Shown here: one piece after another, positions 11,369-24,429 of the stretch
Layout: each line of letters starts with the position of its first letter
How positions within the stretch are numbered: the first letter of the stretch is position 1
From: Chamaecrista fasciculata
Lineage: Eukaryota; Streptophyta; Magnoliopsida; Fabales; Fabaceae
Direction: 5' to 3'
Assembly (NCBI GenBank): GCA_003254925.1
Contig: QANZ01021377.1
Coordinates: 85,037-149,036 of the forward strand
Length of the DNA: 64,000 nt
Position numbers and translations under genes: made by a program
Notes under the pieces: generated by a model
Databases searched by the model: none
Told to the model about the DNA's origin: nothing
The model's input: the letters and a program-made list of their open reading frames with translations, nothing else

Positions 11369-11686
11369 CCAGCGAATGCATGAATTTTGAGGGGAGGAAG
11401 AAGAAGCTACAAATTGCTTTTTGTTTAGAGTTGGTTCAAATTGCAATATAGTCCTTTTTTTAGTTTATTTTAATAGAAAAAAAAATACTCAAATAACAAA
11501 ACAGTCCATCTTAAAATTTATTCTAACTTAATTCTGTTAATTTGGATGGAAAAAACCACCTGGGGCCTATTTGCTAACGGAGGAAACCACAAGCCCTCAA
11601 GTTGACACTTTTTAAACCACAGGGACCCTATCTAAAAATGGGCCAAACCATAAAGCCTTTTTTTATGTAATTTACCCTTAATTTTC

Positions 11687-13561
11687 TACTCACAAGTCGA
11701 TACATATATACTGCACTCCCAATAAGGAAACTTATAAAGTCCAGTCAATAATATATATGCATTTGCACATCCACGGAAGTCCAACGACAATTCCAACGCT
11801 ACGGATTTCCTCAATCAATCCTATCTAACTTTAAAACTCTCCAAATTAAAACAAGACACAAGCATTACTATGATGAATGATCCGATTATTTTAAAAGGCC
11901 TAAAATGCGTTATTCATCAGAACTAATGCATACATTTCAATTAAGCAACGTGATTTTATGATTGTTAAGGGGGGAATAACATGATTTTGTGATTTTATGA
12001 TTGTTAAGTGGAAGCGGATCTCCTGTCCTGCGTAAGGCAGAGGATCCATAGGCATAATAGGTGAGTTATGAAGGGAAATAAAAGTTCACCATGCATTTGA
12101 GAAAAAAATCAACTAAAATTAATTTTCAATTTGTGACCAATGAGAAAGATTTTTTTTTTTTAATTTATTAGTCAACTTACTTTTTTTTTTCATAAACAAG
12201 AAAAATATATCAAATAAAAGTCAAAGACACTTAGAATTATTAAGAAATTTCAAAACTGAAACAACAAAAGAAGCATAAAAAGTAAACCTTGTAGAATTAT
12301 TTGGCGATTGCGCATAAAAAAGTCCTATACGAAAGATATCTTAAGGGCGAACTAATCCTATAAGAAATAAATTATGAGGATAAAAATCATCACAAAATGT
12401 GTTGTCAACAAACTGTTTACTATAATACTCACTATTGATCAGGAAAGAAATTACTATGCCATTTGTAGATGTCATCAACTTCCACCTATACTTGCTATTA
12501 GAGTTTGAAGACATGATCAAAAGATGAGAGACATAAGCTTCACACCAAAGATGCTGCAAACTTTACCAAGGATTCAAAACTAGAAAAATTTAATCATATC
12601 TGACAGGAAAAAATCACAAGGGGGCTGAGATATGAGTTTATTAAAGAAAAAAGAGAAGCGAGGAACACGACTTGGAGCTGGAGAGAAGCACGACCCGAAG
12701 GCAGTAGAACTATGACCCGGAGGCGGTGGAGAGAAGATGAGCGTTTGGAATAGTGGGAGGAAAGAGCTACCTGCAAAGCAACGACAACCCAAGACAAAAG
12801 TAGTGGAGGCGACTAGGTTTAGAGAGAGGCAGCTAGGGTTTGGTTTTTTTTTTTTAAAAAAAAAAATCGACCATTGTGATACATATTAGAGATAAATAAT
12901 TTATCTCAACTGTTAAAGTTAAAAATAACGGTAGAAACTAACAAAATCACATTATGCACTAATGGTGGAATAAATATGAAAGCTTGATGTGTTGAGATAA
13001 ATTGGAACAACATGTTATTATTGATGAGCTCTTTATCTACCTAGTTAATATAGTTGACAAATAAGGTTAAGTTGAATTTGAAATTGGGTCACTCGTTTCA
13101 TAAAATTAGCCATATCTCTTTTGCTTTAACTACAAATGAGACGAAATCAGAGTTATAGGTTACTCTTGATGAGTTATTTATCCATTTAGCTAGAGTTATC
13201 AACAAACGATGTTAAATTAAAAGTGGATTTAGACAAAATACCAATACTAACTTTCAAATTAAAGTACTATTTGACATTGTTTGACAACAGTCTCAATTGG
13301 GCATAGAAAGAATTTGCTAATAGTAACACAACTCCGATTTTGTGACATTTGAATTTAAAATAAGAAATTTATTACAAACTTTATGAAACAAGAAGCCTAC
13401 TTTTTAGTCCAATTTCAACTATTTGACTTCGTTTGCCAACGATTTTAATTGAGCAGAGAAAAAAAACTAATCAAGATAATCCTCTAACTTCAATTTTGTT
13501 ACATTTGGATTTAAAATAAAAAAATATTATCGCATTTAGCAGTCAGGAACTTAAACATAAC
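11687..13561. other. Intergenic; short repeats, no supported gene
   Basis: A phrase GTGATTTTATGATTGTTAAG recurs at about 11950 and 11990. A GC-balanced block at 12580-12840, ending in an A/T homopolymer run, has overlapping minus-strand ORFs with no recognised domain. From about 13020 the sequence resembles the interior of the old element at 6752-7270, so part of this region is probably another decayed copy of that family. Confidence 0.45.
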
Positions 13562-13571
13562 TTTAAAAAAC

Positions 13572-13910
13572 GAGTAAACTACTAAATTGGTCCCTGGATT
13601 ATTGACTCGCTGACAGATTGGTCCCCGAATTTAGGAAATTGACAAATAGGTCCCCGAATTTTTCTAATGAGTCAAATAGGTCCCCGAATTTTTCTAACAT
13701 TTGTCAAATAGGTCCCCGAATTTTTCTAACATTTGTCAAATAGGTCCTTCTGTGCATGTTATTCGGGGACCTATTTGACTAACGTTAAAAAAATTCGGGG
13801 ACCTATTTGACTCGTTAGAAAAATTCGGGGATCTATTTGTCAATTTCCTAAATTCGGGGACCAATCTGTCAGCGAGCCAATAATCCAGGGACCAATTTGG
13901 TAGTTTACTC
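13572..13910. mobile_element. Foldback MULE-like MITE, 339 bp
   Basis: Left end GAGTAAACTACTAAATTGG and right end (minus strand) GAGTAAACTACCAAATTGG are almost identical. The arms consist of repeated units around AATAGGTCCCCGAATTTTT on the left and their complements on the right, so nearly the whole element is a hairpin around 13755. The flank TTTAAAAAAC is present exactly on both sides (13562-13571 and 13911-13920), a 10-bp target duplication. No coding capacity. High arm identity suggests recent insertion. Confidence 0.82.
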
Positions 13911-14277
13911 TTTAAAAAACACTAAGAACCAAAACAGAATTGAAAAATGTTAAGAATCAAAACAAAATTTAAGATAAACATTAGAACCAAAATAAGATTT
14001 TTACCTTTGAAATGTTACTTGCTTATTTAGTAATTTAATAATTAATAATGAAATATACTTTTTAAATTTATAAAATATTGGTTCTTAATTTTAGTGCGAT
14101 AAGAAAAAGCTAAAGGCGGGAAAATATTGAAGTACCATTATTTTTCTTCGCATTCAAGAAAATTGATTCAAATCATACGTACGGACGCAGTTCCAATCGG
14201 GGCATGATTTCAATCATTTTGCGCAAAACCTCTCTCTCTTCATTCTCCGTCAGAAAAACCAAAATTACCTTAGAACT

Positions 14278-16335
14278 TTCCAGGAAGACGATCGCAAAGG
14301 AGAGAGCTAGGGTTTCCGATGAAGTAGACAATGAAGATGAACAAGAAACGGCGCAATCATTGTAACGATCAAATTCCCTCAAGATGAAAGAGCATCGACG
14401 AGGTATGAGTAAACAAACTGGTTTTGCCTGATTAACTAAATTGCATTTTTACGTCTTGGTCATTCCGAAGTCTGCGACTAGATCTATTTTTGTTATTTTT
14501 TTCTTCCTCTTAAGTATGCTTTTCATCAATTTCTTTAGATAATTTTCAAAACTCAACAAATTCCTGCGTGCCTCTAGCCCTAGAATGCATCATAATTTTG
14601 TCGTGCTTGATGATGTGAAATGTCATAGGTTTATTTGCTGCTATTGCAGAATTTCAAGAAGAGAGAAATCAGAGCAGGAACGAGACGATTTTGATCGCAA
14701 AGTAGTTTTCCTCAGGTTAGTGAGCCAGTGAGCCACTGGCAGGTCACAGATTTCTTCGAATTTCGACATCTGCTATTGCATAAAAAGCAGGGAACCACGT
14801 TGACTAAAAGAAAAGAAAATGGCTGGGAAATGTTTATGAAGTGGCCATTCATTACCATTCATTGATTGAAAAATGAAAAATTTCCACAGCTAATCATTTT
14901 TAATAACTTCCTTTAAGACAGACAACAATAAAAAAATATTATAGAAATTTGGAAATGGAGCAACTTTAAAGTTGTTGCGCTGTATCTAATTTTTTAGGAT
15001 AGGGATTTGTTAGATGACGGATACAAGAGGGATTAGGAACCCTCCGGTAAGAAGCTTGAAGTAATAAGGTGAAGTCGATCAGATTAGCTTAAATGTTCTT
15101 CATTTGACAACTGCCTAGTTTCTACTTCTTTCTGCCATCGCTCAATGTGCCCTTCTGAACTGTTAAAAAAAACACTGGGTAGGCCATCCACTAAAGCAAA
15201 GCCTTGACTCAATCATATGAGGTAAAATTCCTTAGTGGTAGCATATATCGTTGCCAATGTTTAAGCTAATGAAGTTTCCTCTCCTTTTGTTACTCTCAAC
15301 AACGTGGCTGACAAGTTTCCATATATACGTTCTAGAAGCTCATTGCAGTTTCTTATTTTGCGTTCTACTTGTGCTGCTTCCCCGTGTATTTTGTTCAGAT
15401 TTTTCTTTTTATTAATTCACTTAGTAATGAATGAATAAGGATGTGTATCAGAATAACCCACTGCTTGATTGCTTATAGGTTTTTGGGGCAGAGAGAGCAG
15501 CCTTTCAACAGGAAATAAAGAAAGCATAAATTGGCACTTGGGTTCCATTCTCACAAGTCATAAGAAACCTGGCGATGAGTTGATAGTTAATGGTTGCTTG
15601 ATAGGCCAGAATCTATTTGTTAACCCACAACTAGAGAGAAATTTCAAAATGGTTGTGTTATGATGCAGTATCTTGATATTTGCACCCTTAAATTAAATGA
15701 ATTAGTAAAAAACTGAAAATAGATAAATAATTGGCAATTGCCAAGGTTTTGGTTCAGAGAACACGTTTATGACCGGTTAGACTGTTATTGAACATCAATA
15801 TATACTTTGTAATAGTGAAGTATCATTTCAGGATATTCAAGCAATGTCTTGGACATCTACAACTCCTGCATATTTTCTGATAATCAGGACCTTGCTGCTA
15901 AAGTTGTTCAGAATCTTCATGAGTTTTTCCGATCAATGTACATGTACCCTATGGTATTCTTAGTATGGGACATAACGTGTTTCCTGGAGCTTCTTGGCAT
16001 TCTTGTTTATGTTCCTCTGTAGTTTCAACTTTATAATGTAAGAAACCGGTGTCACTGAAGCTGATATGAAGGAGGTTGAAGCAAAATATAGGGGATCTGA
16101 CTCTGAAAAGAGTAATCTGTTACTCAGTACACGTAATGCAAGAGTAATATGACGAGGTAAGTGGATATTATGATGAGCATGAGCCATTTTTTGGAAAGGC
16201 TTCAATTTGATCTCAGGATCCAATTCCCTTAGCTGGTCTTTTTGTTCAATGCTTTTGTTCGGACTTCGTATCATAAACTTGACAGTCACACCACAACATA
16301 AGGATATTTTTTGAGGCTATAGCTTCAGGTGAGAA
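14278..16335 (+). pseudogene. Decayed dnaJ6/DNAJC9-type co-chaperone gene
   Basis: Several blocks in order match the plant 'chaperone protein dnaJ 6' family as I remember it. At 14290-14350 an acidic N-terminal piece reads ARVSDEVDNEDEQE. At 15479-15565 J-domain remains read VFGAERAAFQQEIKKA, then KLALGFH, then KKPGDE after frame changes. At about 15879-15945 the family motif DLAAKVVQNLHEFFRSMY is clear. At 16050-16115 VTEADMKEVEAKYRGSDSEK follows, and at 16240-16330 broken pieces LFCSML, KLDSH, KDI and EAIASGE. The blocks need several frame changes and the J-domain HPD motif is not intact. Non-homologous gaps between blocks may be old introns, so it looks like a duplicated or in-place decayed gene rather than a processed copy. 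A functional product is very unlikely. Confidence 0.72.
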
Positions 16336-19300
16336 CTGAAAATATTACAAACTAGGCCCAAGTCAAATCGAACATCATCTCTAGATCTAGATTTTTCAAT
16401 ATGGGAAAAAAAAATAAATTTGAGTTGTTAGACCAGAATTGACCTTATTGTTTTGTTCCCGTTAGTGCTTAGATTTTAAATATTGAAATAGGTAATCGGT
16501 GGTAGATTCCATCCATCATGTGACACATTTTACTGGGGTTCAGCATATTCTTCATACCTCCTTTTATTTTTCTTTCTCCTATCCATATTCTGTAGAACAG
16601 AAGGCATAAAAAAGCTACAAGAAATGGTCAAAGCAAATATCCACTAACTAATGAGATCATTTTATCATTTATGGGCTTGCTTATGTTATTCATACTATAA
16701 TTCAAGGGTACTTTATTTGATTCTCCTTTAGGTCAAATAAGTAGTTAGAAACAGACCTTTATGCAATCAATTTTCAACGCCGAGTATCAGTTTGATTCTG
16801 TGTTTCTCTTGTTTTAAACATGTGGATGTGTTTCCCAAAAAGTTTGGGGGTGATATACCAGAGGCTACTAACTGGAAAGGCAACGATCCTCAATGGGAAG
16901 CAGATGTAATTAACAATGTCAATACGATTCTATGTTTAGTTTCTTTGGGTGTTTGGGTGAACCGTACAAGTTGTCCCCAACCCTTGGTTCTTATTTATTA
17001 TTGTATGTCATTTGATATGACTGGTTACTTTCAAAGCTGTAGCAGAGCCATTTAACTGTGCAGCATGGCATGGAGAGATCAATTTCTCACTTATGAATTA
17101 TTTCAAGATCTATGTAAAGTGTTTTTTCTTTTCTTTGTAATTATTTTCATATACAGTTTCATATGAATTTCGAAAATAATGTAATGATATGGAAGCTCGA
17201 TTTTTCAAAAACCAAGCTCTTCGTATTAAAGTCATTTAACTAAGAATTTTCTAAAAATTAAAGTTTTTGTCTTATTCTCGTATTTAAAGTGATTTTGATT
17301 ATCTATTTAAGTTCTCATGTCTTGTGCATGGCAGATTGTACAAGGTTCGGCACCAATCCTGCCCACAATTGGATTTAAATGGAAGATCCATAACATTTGT
17401 CAAGTTTTTAATGCAGATAGCACGATTTAGGTATGAAAGTAATCAAGTATGTAGGTCAGACTGTGACTCCTTACCAAATAAGGTTGAAGTCTTGAAGGCA
17501 TAGAAGGCTGTCCTCGTGGCTTGTGTAGCATATTTCGCATGGTCATTAGTTAGGGAGGGTAATGCTATTTACATCAATCCATTGCACTACCAATACCATT
17601 ATTTCTCTCTGTTTTTTGCTTGCTTAACCAACTTTTCAATTTGCTAAAGAACAGTTAATTGTATCACTTTATAAAAACAGACCTCTCTTGTTTTTAATTA
17701 ACGAGTTCCAACTAGCATGAAACTTCGTAAATCGGGTCTTTGGGGTCATATAAAAATTTAGTCATTATCTTTTTCATTTAATACCACAACGTTCGATTGA
17801 TATGGTTGAAAGTGAATTGTTAGACTGATAGTTGGGACCCGAGTTAAATACTTGTGAGGGAACTGGTGTCAAGAATAACTGCCTCTGCGACCAAAAATTT
17901 ATTAATCTTGTGTTGTTTTTCTGAGTCTCAGCTTCATAGTGATGCCCTTACCCATCGCATTCGTGCATGGCACGACAGCGCAGGTATATATAGCTTCATT
18001 TTTTCCAACAAAAAAAAAAACCATAATAGTTTTTCTAAGCTTCTGCCAAGATAATTTTGAATTTCTTGATAAATATTAGGCAATTAAACGATAATTCAAA
18101 CTCGCCGGATGTCCAAAATTTTTCTTGGATGCCTGTGGGACTGAAGCTTAAAGTACTGCTTAGTGCCCTAGGGAGCCTATGTTTTGGCCTTGAAAATTTA
18201 TTTGGGTTATTAAACCAACTTACCAAGGATTCACTAAACAAAAGTTCTAACTTCTAACCTTTCTGGCTTCTGCAGTTTTCTTTCATGAGCAAAATGTCTA
18301 ATTGTGTTATTCACCTCGTTCTTTGGCAGGTTGGTTAAACGAACATATTAGGTCGTGATTTGACTCCGCGACTACCAAATTAACCGGTAATTTGGCTTAT
18401 CAAACATATGAATACTAATTACAAATCATTATTACATTGCTTATTCTGTAATAAACCTGATTAACAATTTAATTTCATAACTTCCGAACATAATTGCAAC
18501 ACAGACATTGGTAAAGTTCGCCAGTAATTTGTACCCCACACAAGTTCCACTCAACAATTGGTAACTTAGAAGCAATAATAAATAAATAAATAGGAGAGAA
18601 AAAAAATTCCTATGGGGGTAATGGGCCTTTGAGAATGCAAAAGAGCAAAAGTTTGATTGAGGCATTAAGCTATAAATCTATAATCATGTCCCTGGTCCAT
18701 CACTGGTGGTTGGCCAGCCGAGCAAGCCATCACAAAAACCCACTCTCTTAACTTTTTTAAGAGCATTACAATTTTGCTTACTGGCTCTTCATTGTGTACA
18801 CCCAAATTTGATGATTTAATTTGAAGGCACAAATCAAGAGTGTGACATCACAACTACGTGCTACGAACATTCCCTCTTGTTAGTGATGAGTGATGACTTC
18901 CCATGAATCTGTAAATGCAAGCAAGCCTTTCCCTTTCCCTTTTCCTTTAGTTCTCCACACCCTGTCACTTTTATTATAATCTCTCTCTGCCATTTTCTTT
19001 TTCTTTTTAGTTGGTGGTGGTGGTAGCTATGATATGCTCCCTCCCTACACTCATTTAATAAATCTCAATAAACAATGTATTTATTATAAATGTGACAATA
19101 TAATATATGTACGTGCTATTTTTGCTTTGCTTGACTTCCTTCCCCTTCCCACCTGTCTCTTTAGGTTCTTTTGGTTTTGGGTAAGTCATCAACCTTTCAA
19201 TTTTCTTGGTACTGCCATATTCTGCTTTACTCTCTCTTCTCAGAAGGTAGTTTACGATCATAACTGTGGAATTTAGCTTTACTCATACTTATGCCCCCTT

Positions 19301-19526
19301 TTGCATGTGAAACCCTTTAATTGTTGCAGCAACCTATTCATTCATTCAATTCAATAGCGTCCGCACTCCACACTCCTTCTCATACCATACTTGCTTTCCC
19401 TAATTAATGCTCTTCCACCTCGCGCTTGCCTTCAATTTTACAGCATCCCCGCCAAACTGAAACACACAATTGAAAATTTCCTTCCTCAATTGGATCCGCT
19501 CTAATTAGTATCTGCGCTTTCTTCTC
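16336..19526. other. Spacer with unrecognised exon-like pieces; NEK upstream region
   Basis: At 16829-16914 a plus-strand stretch reads VFPKKFGGDIPEATNWKGND and continues a few residues; it has a coding-like look but I do not recognise it. At about 17850-17990 another open stretch includes ATKNLLILCCFSE and HRIRAWHDSA, also unrecognised. The last 600 bp (18900-19526) are pyrimidine-rich with many CT runs, as expected for a plant promoter and 5' leader of the downstream kinase gene. Confidence 0.4.
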
Positions 19527-22500
19527 ATGGACACCGATAATGGCGACACCAAGTCCAAGATGGAAGACTATGAAGTGATTGAGCAAATTGGCAGAGGAGC
19601 ATTCGGCTCCGCTTATCTGGTTCTCCATAACTTTGAGAATAAAAAGTAACACGCTCTTCCTCCTTCTAACTGCTCTGTTTTAGATTTGTGTTTCTAATTT
19701 TAACTTCTATTGTTCATTGTAGGTATGTGCTCAAGAAGATTCGGTTGGCCAAGCAAACCGACAAGTTCAAACGCACAGCCCACCAAGAGGTCCGTGTTAC
19801 GCCCTTCCAGCCGATGATACCTATATTTCTCTAGTTTCCTACATTCTTTTCTAATTGATTGGACTTCCGAAATTAACCTTGTATAATTACTGTCGTGATT
19901 TCTTTTACTTCTTTTGGTTCTCAATCTGTCCTATCAGCGAGGATTAATATTATCTTTCTGTCTGTTTACCACCATCTGATTTCTAAGTAACATGAATCAG
20001 CCAGACTTTTCGCTATTTTATTGTGCTTCTCATTTCACTATCTCTTCTACGTACGATGATCTATGAATTTGCCTTTGTTAGCTACGCTCTCTTCATACTA
20101 CAAACCAGTCTTCTGCATATTTATTATATCCCACAAGCAATATCCTTTCTGGAATCTTATGGTGCATGCTGCGTCTATTTTTTTTTTTTTTTTTAAGTAA
20201 TGTACTGATTAGATTTCCAGAGAAGGGGATATTAGTTTCATGGAATTTCTTGTGATTACACTATGCTGTCCTGTCAATGCCTAATGATATGGCATTTTGA
20301 GTCAAATATGACACAAACTGAGGTTTTTAATAATTTATAAAATGGTATTCTTCATAATGATTTCACTGACTTCAGTCTTAAGATGAAGTCTGAAGCTAGT
20401 TTTACTTGAATACCTTTACCTGCTCATATGCAAACGACTGTATTCTCTTTCCGTCACAGATGGACCTGATTGCAAAACTAAATAACCCATATATCGTTGA
20501 GTACAAAGATGCCTGGGTAGAGAAGGTAAGCACATGATTCTTTTTTTTTTCTTTGTCTTATTTTTTTTGGTATTTTCAGTTTTACATCTATATTGATAAA
20601 AGAAAATAGCTTTGGGGGTTTTATTGAAGTATCTTATTCTAATGTTTATGAGTTTATGACTCTTTAATACATCTTAGTGAGATTCTTTTATTTGTAGGGA
20701 GACCATATATGCATTGTAACTGGATACTGTGAAGGAGGTGACATGTAAGTAATGTTGTATCCATGACTTACACTGCTTTCCTGCGTGAACAGTACTACTA
20801 TCTAATAACTTTTGCTCCTTTACAGAAATATCATTGATTATTCCTTCACCCCAATAACCTATAATGATAAATAAAACTTCTACTGGCAATATTCTTTTAA
20901 TTGTTGACCTAAAAGCTAAGTTATTAGGTTCCTATCATGTGAAAGCCTACAGGACTTGTAATGTGTACAGTGAATGAAAATGAACTAGAATCTTTTAGTA
21001 TGAAACTACACGGAACTTTATACTGAAACTTTGATGATTAGACTGGGGGCAACAAGGGTTCAAATAAAGACCTAGGGACTTTTAGCAATGACATATTCAT
21101 TTTTTGTGGCTGACAGATAGGGATGGAGATTTTTTAAAGCAGTCCTTGTTAATTGTTGTTGAAAAAAACAATTAAAGACTAAGATGAAATATACTTGGAT
21201 CAGGGGTTTATTATTCTGTGGGTCTAATGTCTTTCATAAAAGAGGCATTTATTTTCTAATAAATATAGATTTACATGCCAATATGTGTATGTATATATGA
21301 GTGCTGAACAATGGAAAGCTGTAATCTTTGTGGAGCAGGGCTGAGAACATAAAGAAAGCTCGGGGAACATTTTACCCTGAGGAGGTAACAAAAAGATTTA
21401 TTTGTTTCATTCCTTAATAGTTAATAATAATACGTTCTTATATGAGTATACCATACCCTCTCTGCAATGCCATTTTGTCCTACAGAAGGTCTGCAAATGG
21501 CTGACTCAATTGCTGATAGCTGTGGACTACCTGCACTCTAATCGTGTTCTTCACAGAGATCTTAAGGTATTACATTTTTCATTAGTCTGGCAAGGAAATG
21601 TTATACATGATGTTTACATTAATGTAATGTGACTTTATTTAAATTTCAGTGTTCCAACATATTCCTCACCAAAGACAACGACATTCGTCTTGGTATGAAG
21701 GCAAATCCTTTGAAAGCTCACCCTTTTTGCGTCCATAAACTGTGTTATCTTAGGAATGCTTATAACTGTGTATTGCATGGATCATACAGGTGACTTTGGT
21801 CTGGCCAAGTTGCTTAATACAGAAGACCTTGCTTCCTCGGTATTATGTATATCTTTAATATGAATCCCTGTTTTGTTGATGCCTCTTGGTGAAACTTTGT
21901 TTTATTTCTACTTTTAACATACTGTCATTCAAAGTAGTTGACGATTTTCACTTCACAATGGATAATGTTGCTTATACATATACACCTTGCTTTGAACTTA
22001 TTCACTAATGTTTTATGTTACTTTTAGCTTTTTATAATTTGTGCCCTTATATCTTTAATAGATTGTTGGAACTCCAAACTACATGTGTCCTGAGCTACTT
22101 GCTGATATACCTTATGGTTATAAATCTGATATATGGTCACTTGGTAAGAACCATGAATGACTGATTATAACTGACAAAGCTATATCATATCTGACCTTGT
22201 GTAAGAATGACAACTCTTTATGTGTTGAAGGTTGCTGCATGTTTGAAATTGCTGCACATCAACCAGCTTTTCGTGCTCCTGTAAGAACAAACTTGAACCA
22301 TCTGCAACAGTTAACTGTTGTCATTTCAAGCGATTCTGTTGACATGATTACATCTATTAATGAATCAATGGATGTAACAGGACATGGCTGGACTTATCAA
22401 TAAAATAAATAGATCCTCCATTTCTCCACTACCAATTGTTTATTCTTCCACCCTGTAAGTAACTACTTAAAACCAAAACCGGTCACATTGTTGTTGTTTC

Positions 22501-24000
22501 TTTGTGTCATTCTTTTGATCAATAATTTATTTATTTATAGCCTCAAAGTAAATTCCGTTAACTTTATCTAAAGCCCACCAAAATATCTCAGTAAATTTTG
22601 TGATTAGAGTTGCATAGCCTTTTCTTCTTTTCATATTTCATTAAATGCACAAACTGAAACTAGATGACTTACGTGCAACAGGAAACAACTTATCAAGAGC
22701 ATGCTGAGGAAAAACCCTGAACATAGACCAACAGTGAGTTCAATCAAACCTTTGATATTGTCTGATTAATCTGGAAACAAATGCTCATTATGCAGCATCT
22801 ATTTGTGGACAGGCAGCTGAATTGTTAAGGCACCCCCTTTTACAACCTTATGTTCTCCGCTGTCGTAATGCATCATCTAATTTTCTTCCAGTATATCCCA
22901 TAGTCAACTCCAAGGATAAAACGAAACGACCTTACAGGTCCGGGGGCAGAAAAAGCCATAAGGACAAAGAAGTGGGGTTAGAAAACCATTTGGAGTGGCA
23001 TCATCCATTTAACGGAAATGCAGAGTTACAGCCAATCAATCTGCCCAATAACAGCAAGCTATTAGTCTCAAGCAGTGCAGAAGACAAACTTCAGACCAAG
23101 ATGGTTGATCCTACCAGCTTTACAGTGGAATCATCTACTAGTACCAGTGGCTCGAAGGACGGGTCAACAACATCTGAATCAACCATTTCCAGTGTAAGCA
23201 AGGAAGCAGACTATAAAAGTATACCTGCTACGGAGTCAGCTGATAATGAGATTACATCAGAAAGTACACCAGATCCTGAGCATGAAGAGCAAAGATTTGC
23301 TACTGAACAATTTAATAAATCAGAAGGGTTTGACATAATTGCAGTTCCCACGAAAGTTGAAGATTCTTTTCTCAATGGGAACGTTGATAAATCTGGAGTG
23401 GAGATAGAAGATGTCAAACCTGAGCACTCCATGAAATCAACAACATCAAGTGAGGAAAGCACTGACAAAGATGGGTCTCTTGATGAGGAAAGTTCATCAC
23501 CAAGCACTCAGCCTAGTGTTAAGGATGAGCATGACTCTGAATCTGGAACTGGAAGCTGCTTACAGAAAAAGGACAACCCAGATACATTTACAGAAGGTTC
23601 AAACACGGATTGCTTGTCTTCTGAGAGTAACGATACAGTTTCCGGTATGGATGAACACAGAGCCAAAACAGAAAATCTGAGCTGCTCAACACACAAAGAA
23701 AATGATAGTGCATGTGTGGTTGAAGAACAGACACCACCAAGTGACATTTCATTGAGTAGTACTGTTAGTGCAATAGGTGGAGATGAAACGAAGAGCGAGT
23801 TGGATAGTCCGTGCCAGCAAAGAGCAAGTGCTCTGGAGACTCTGCTTGAGTTATGTGCTGAGCTTCTTAAGCAAGACAAGCTTGAAGAGCTTGCTGGTGT
23901 GCTCAGACCATTTGGCCAAGAAGCTGTCTCTTCCAGAGAAACAGCAATATGGTTGACAAAAAGCCTCATGGGCGCACAGAAATTTAATACAGAAACCTAG
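19527..24000 (+). CDS. NEK6: NIMA-related Ser/Thr kinase (plant NEK5/NEK6 type)
   Basis: Thirteen exons with GT-AG borders give 654 codons: 19527-19645, 19723-19789, 20460-20525, 20698-20744, 21339-21384, 21486-21566, 21650-21692, 21790-21839, 22062-22143, 22231-22280, 22381-22454, 22682-22733, 22813-24000. All phases join. The kinase domain spans about residues 15-271: glycine loop [11 protein letters not shown] (22-32), lysine in YVLKK (44), catalytic HRDLKCSN (138-145), DFG (158-160), activation segment [10 protein letters not shown]. All catalytic residues are intact. The long last exon adds a Ser/Thr/Glu-rich acidic region, then a conserved tail ([13 protein letters not shown] ... [14 protein letters not shown]) that I recall from Arabidopsis At3g20860. 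That protein is about 427 residues, so the low-complexity linker here is much longer. At3g20860 is called NEK5 in some sources and NEK6 in others; the symbol is provisional. Plant NEKs act on microtubules and directional cell growth (family knowledge). Confidence 0.93.
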
Positions 24001-24429
24001 TTTGTGAGACCTGACTTTCATTAATTTATACATTACTGTAAGAAATGAGTATTTTCAAATGTCACTTGGGTTTTCTTTCTTTTTTTCTTTTTAAAGATTG
24101 TTTCTGATAAAAAAGATTAGAACGGACATTTTACTAATTCTTTCGTGGTATAATGGGATATACTAAATGGATTAAATTATTATTGAGAAGGTTGATGACT
24201 TGATTCCCCTTGCGTAGATAATCCGTTATGCAGGCTATAACTTAGAGAAAACGAAGATATGATAAACGAAAAAACTAATCAAATCATACGTGATAGAATA
24301 TAGAATAAATCCAACGAGTGTAATAATTCAAATCAAGTTACATATTTGCTTTTCAGCCCTCATTCCCCATAATGCCTCCGTAAAATGTATCTTTTTTTTT
24401 TTTTGTTCAGTCTTACATATTTGGTTATC

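Larger units (their letters stand above)
9599..11677. mobile_element. Long-TIR MULE with nested insertion
   Basis: Inverted repeats of about 240 bp bound this element: left 9599-9834 starting GGGTAAATTACATAAAA; right about 11434-11677, starting GGGTAAATTACATAAAA on the minus strand. By eye the arms are near 90% identical, including phrases such as GTGGTTTCCTCCGTTAGC. The 9-bp sequence TTAATTTTC abuts both ends (9590-9598 and 11678-11686), the hallmark of a Mutator-like insertion. No MULE transposase is seen, so the element is non-autonomous. The interior holds a GC-rich hAT-like fragment from 9851 (TAGGGATGGCAACG, then GGCCCG/CGGGCC runs), an AT-rich block, a GC-rich block at 10390-10848 and a complete nested hAT element (10849-11368). 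Confidence 0.85.

Noticed and set aside
23211..23969. Minus-strand ORFs of 98 and 153 codons under the last NEK exon
   Set aside because: They are antisense shadows of a serine-rich coding exon and show no domain of their own.
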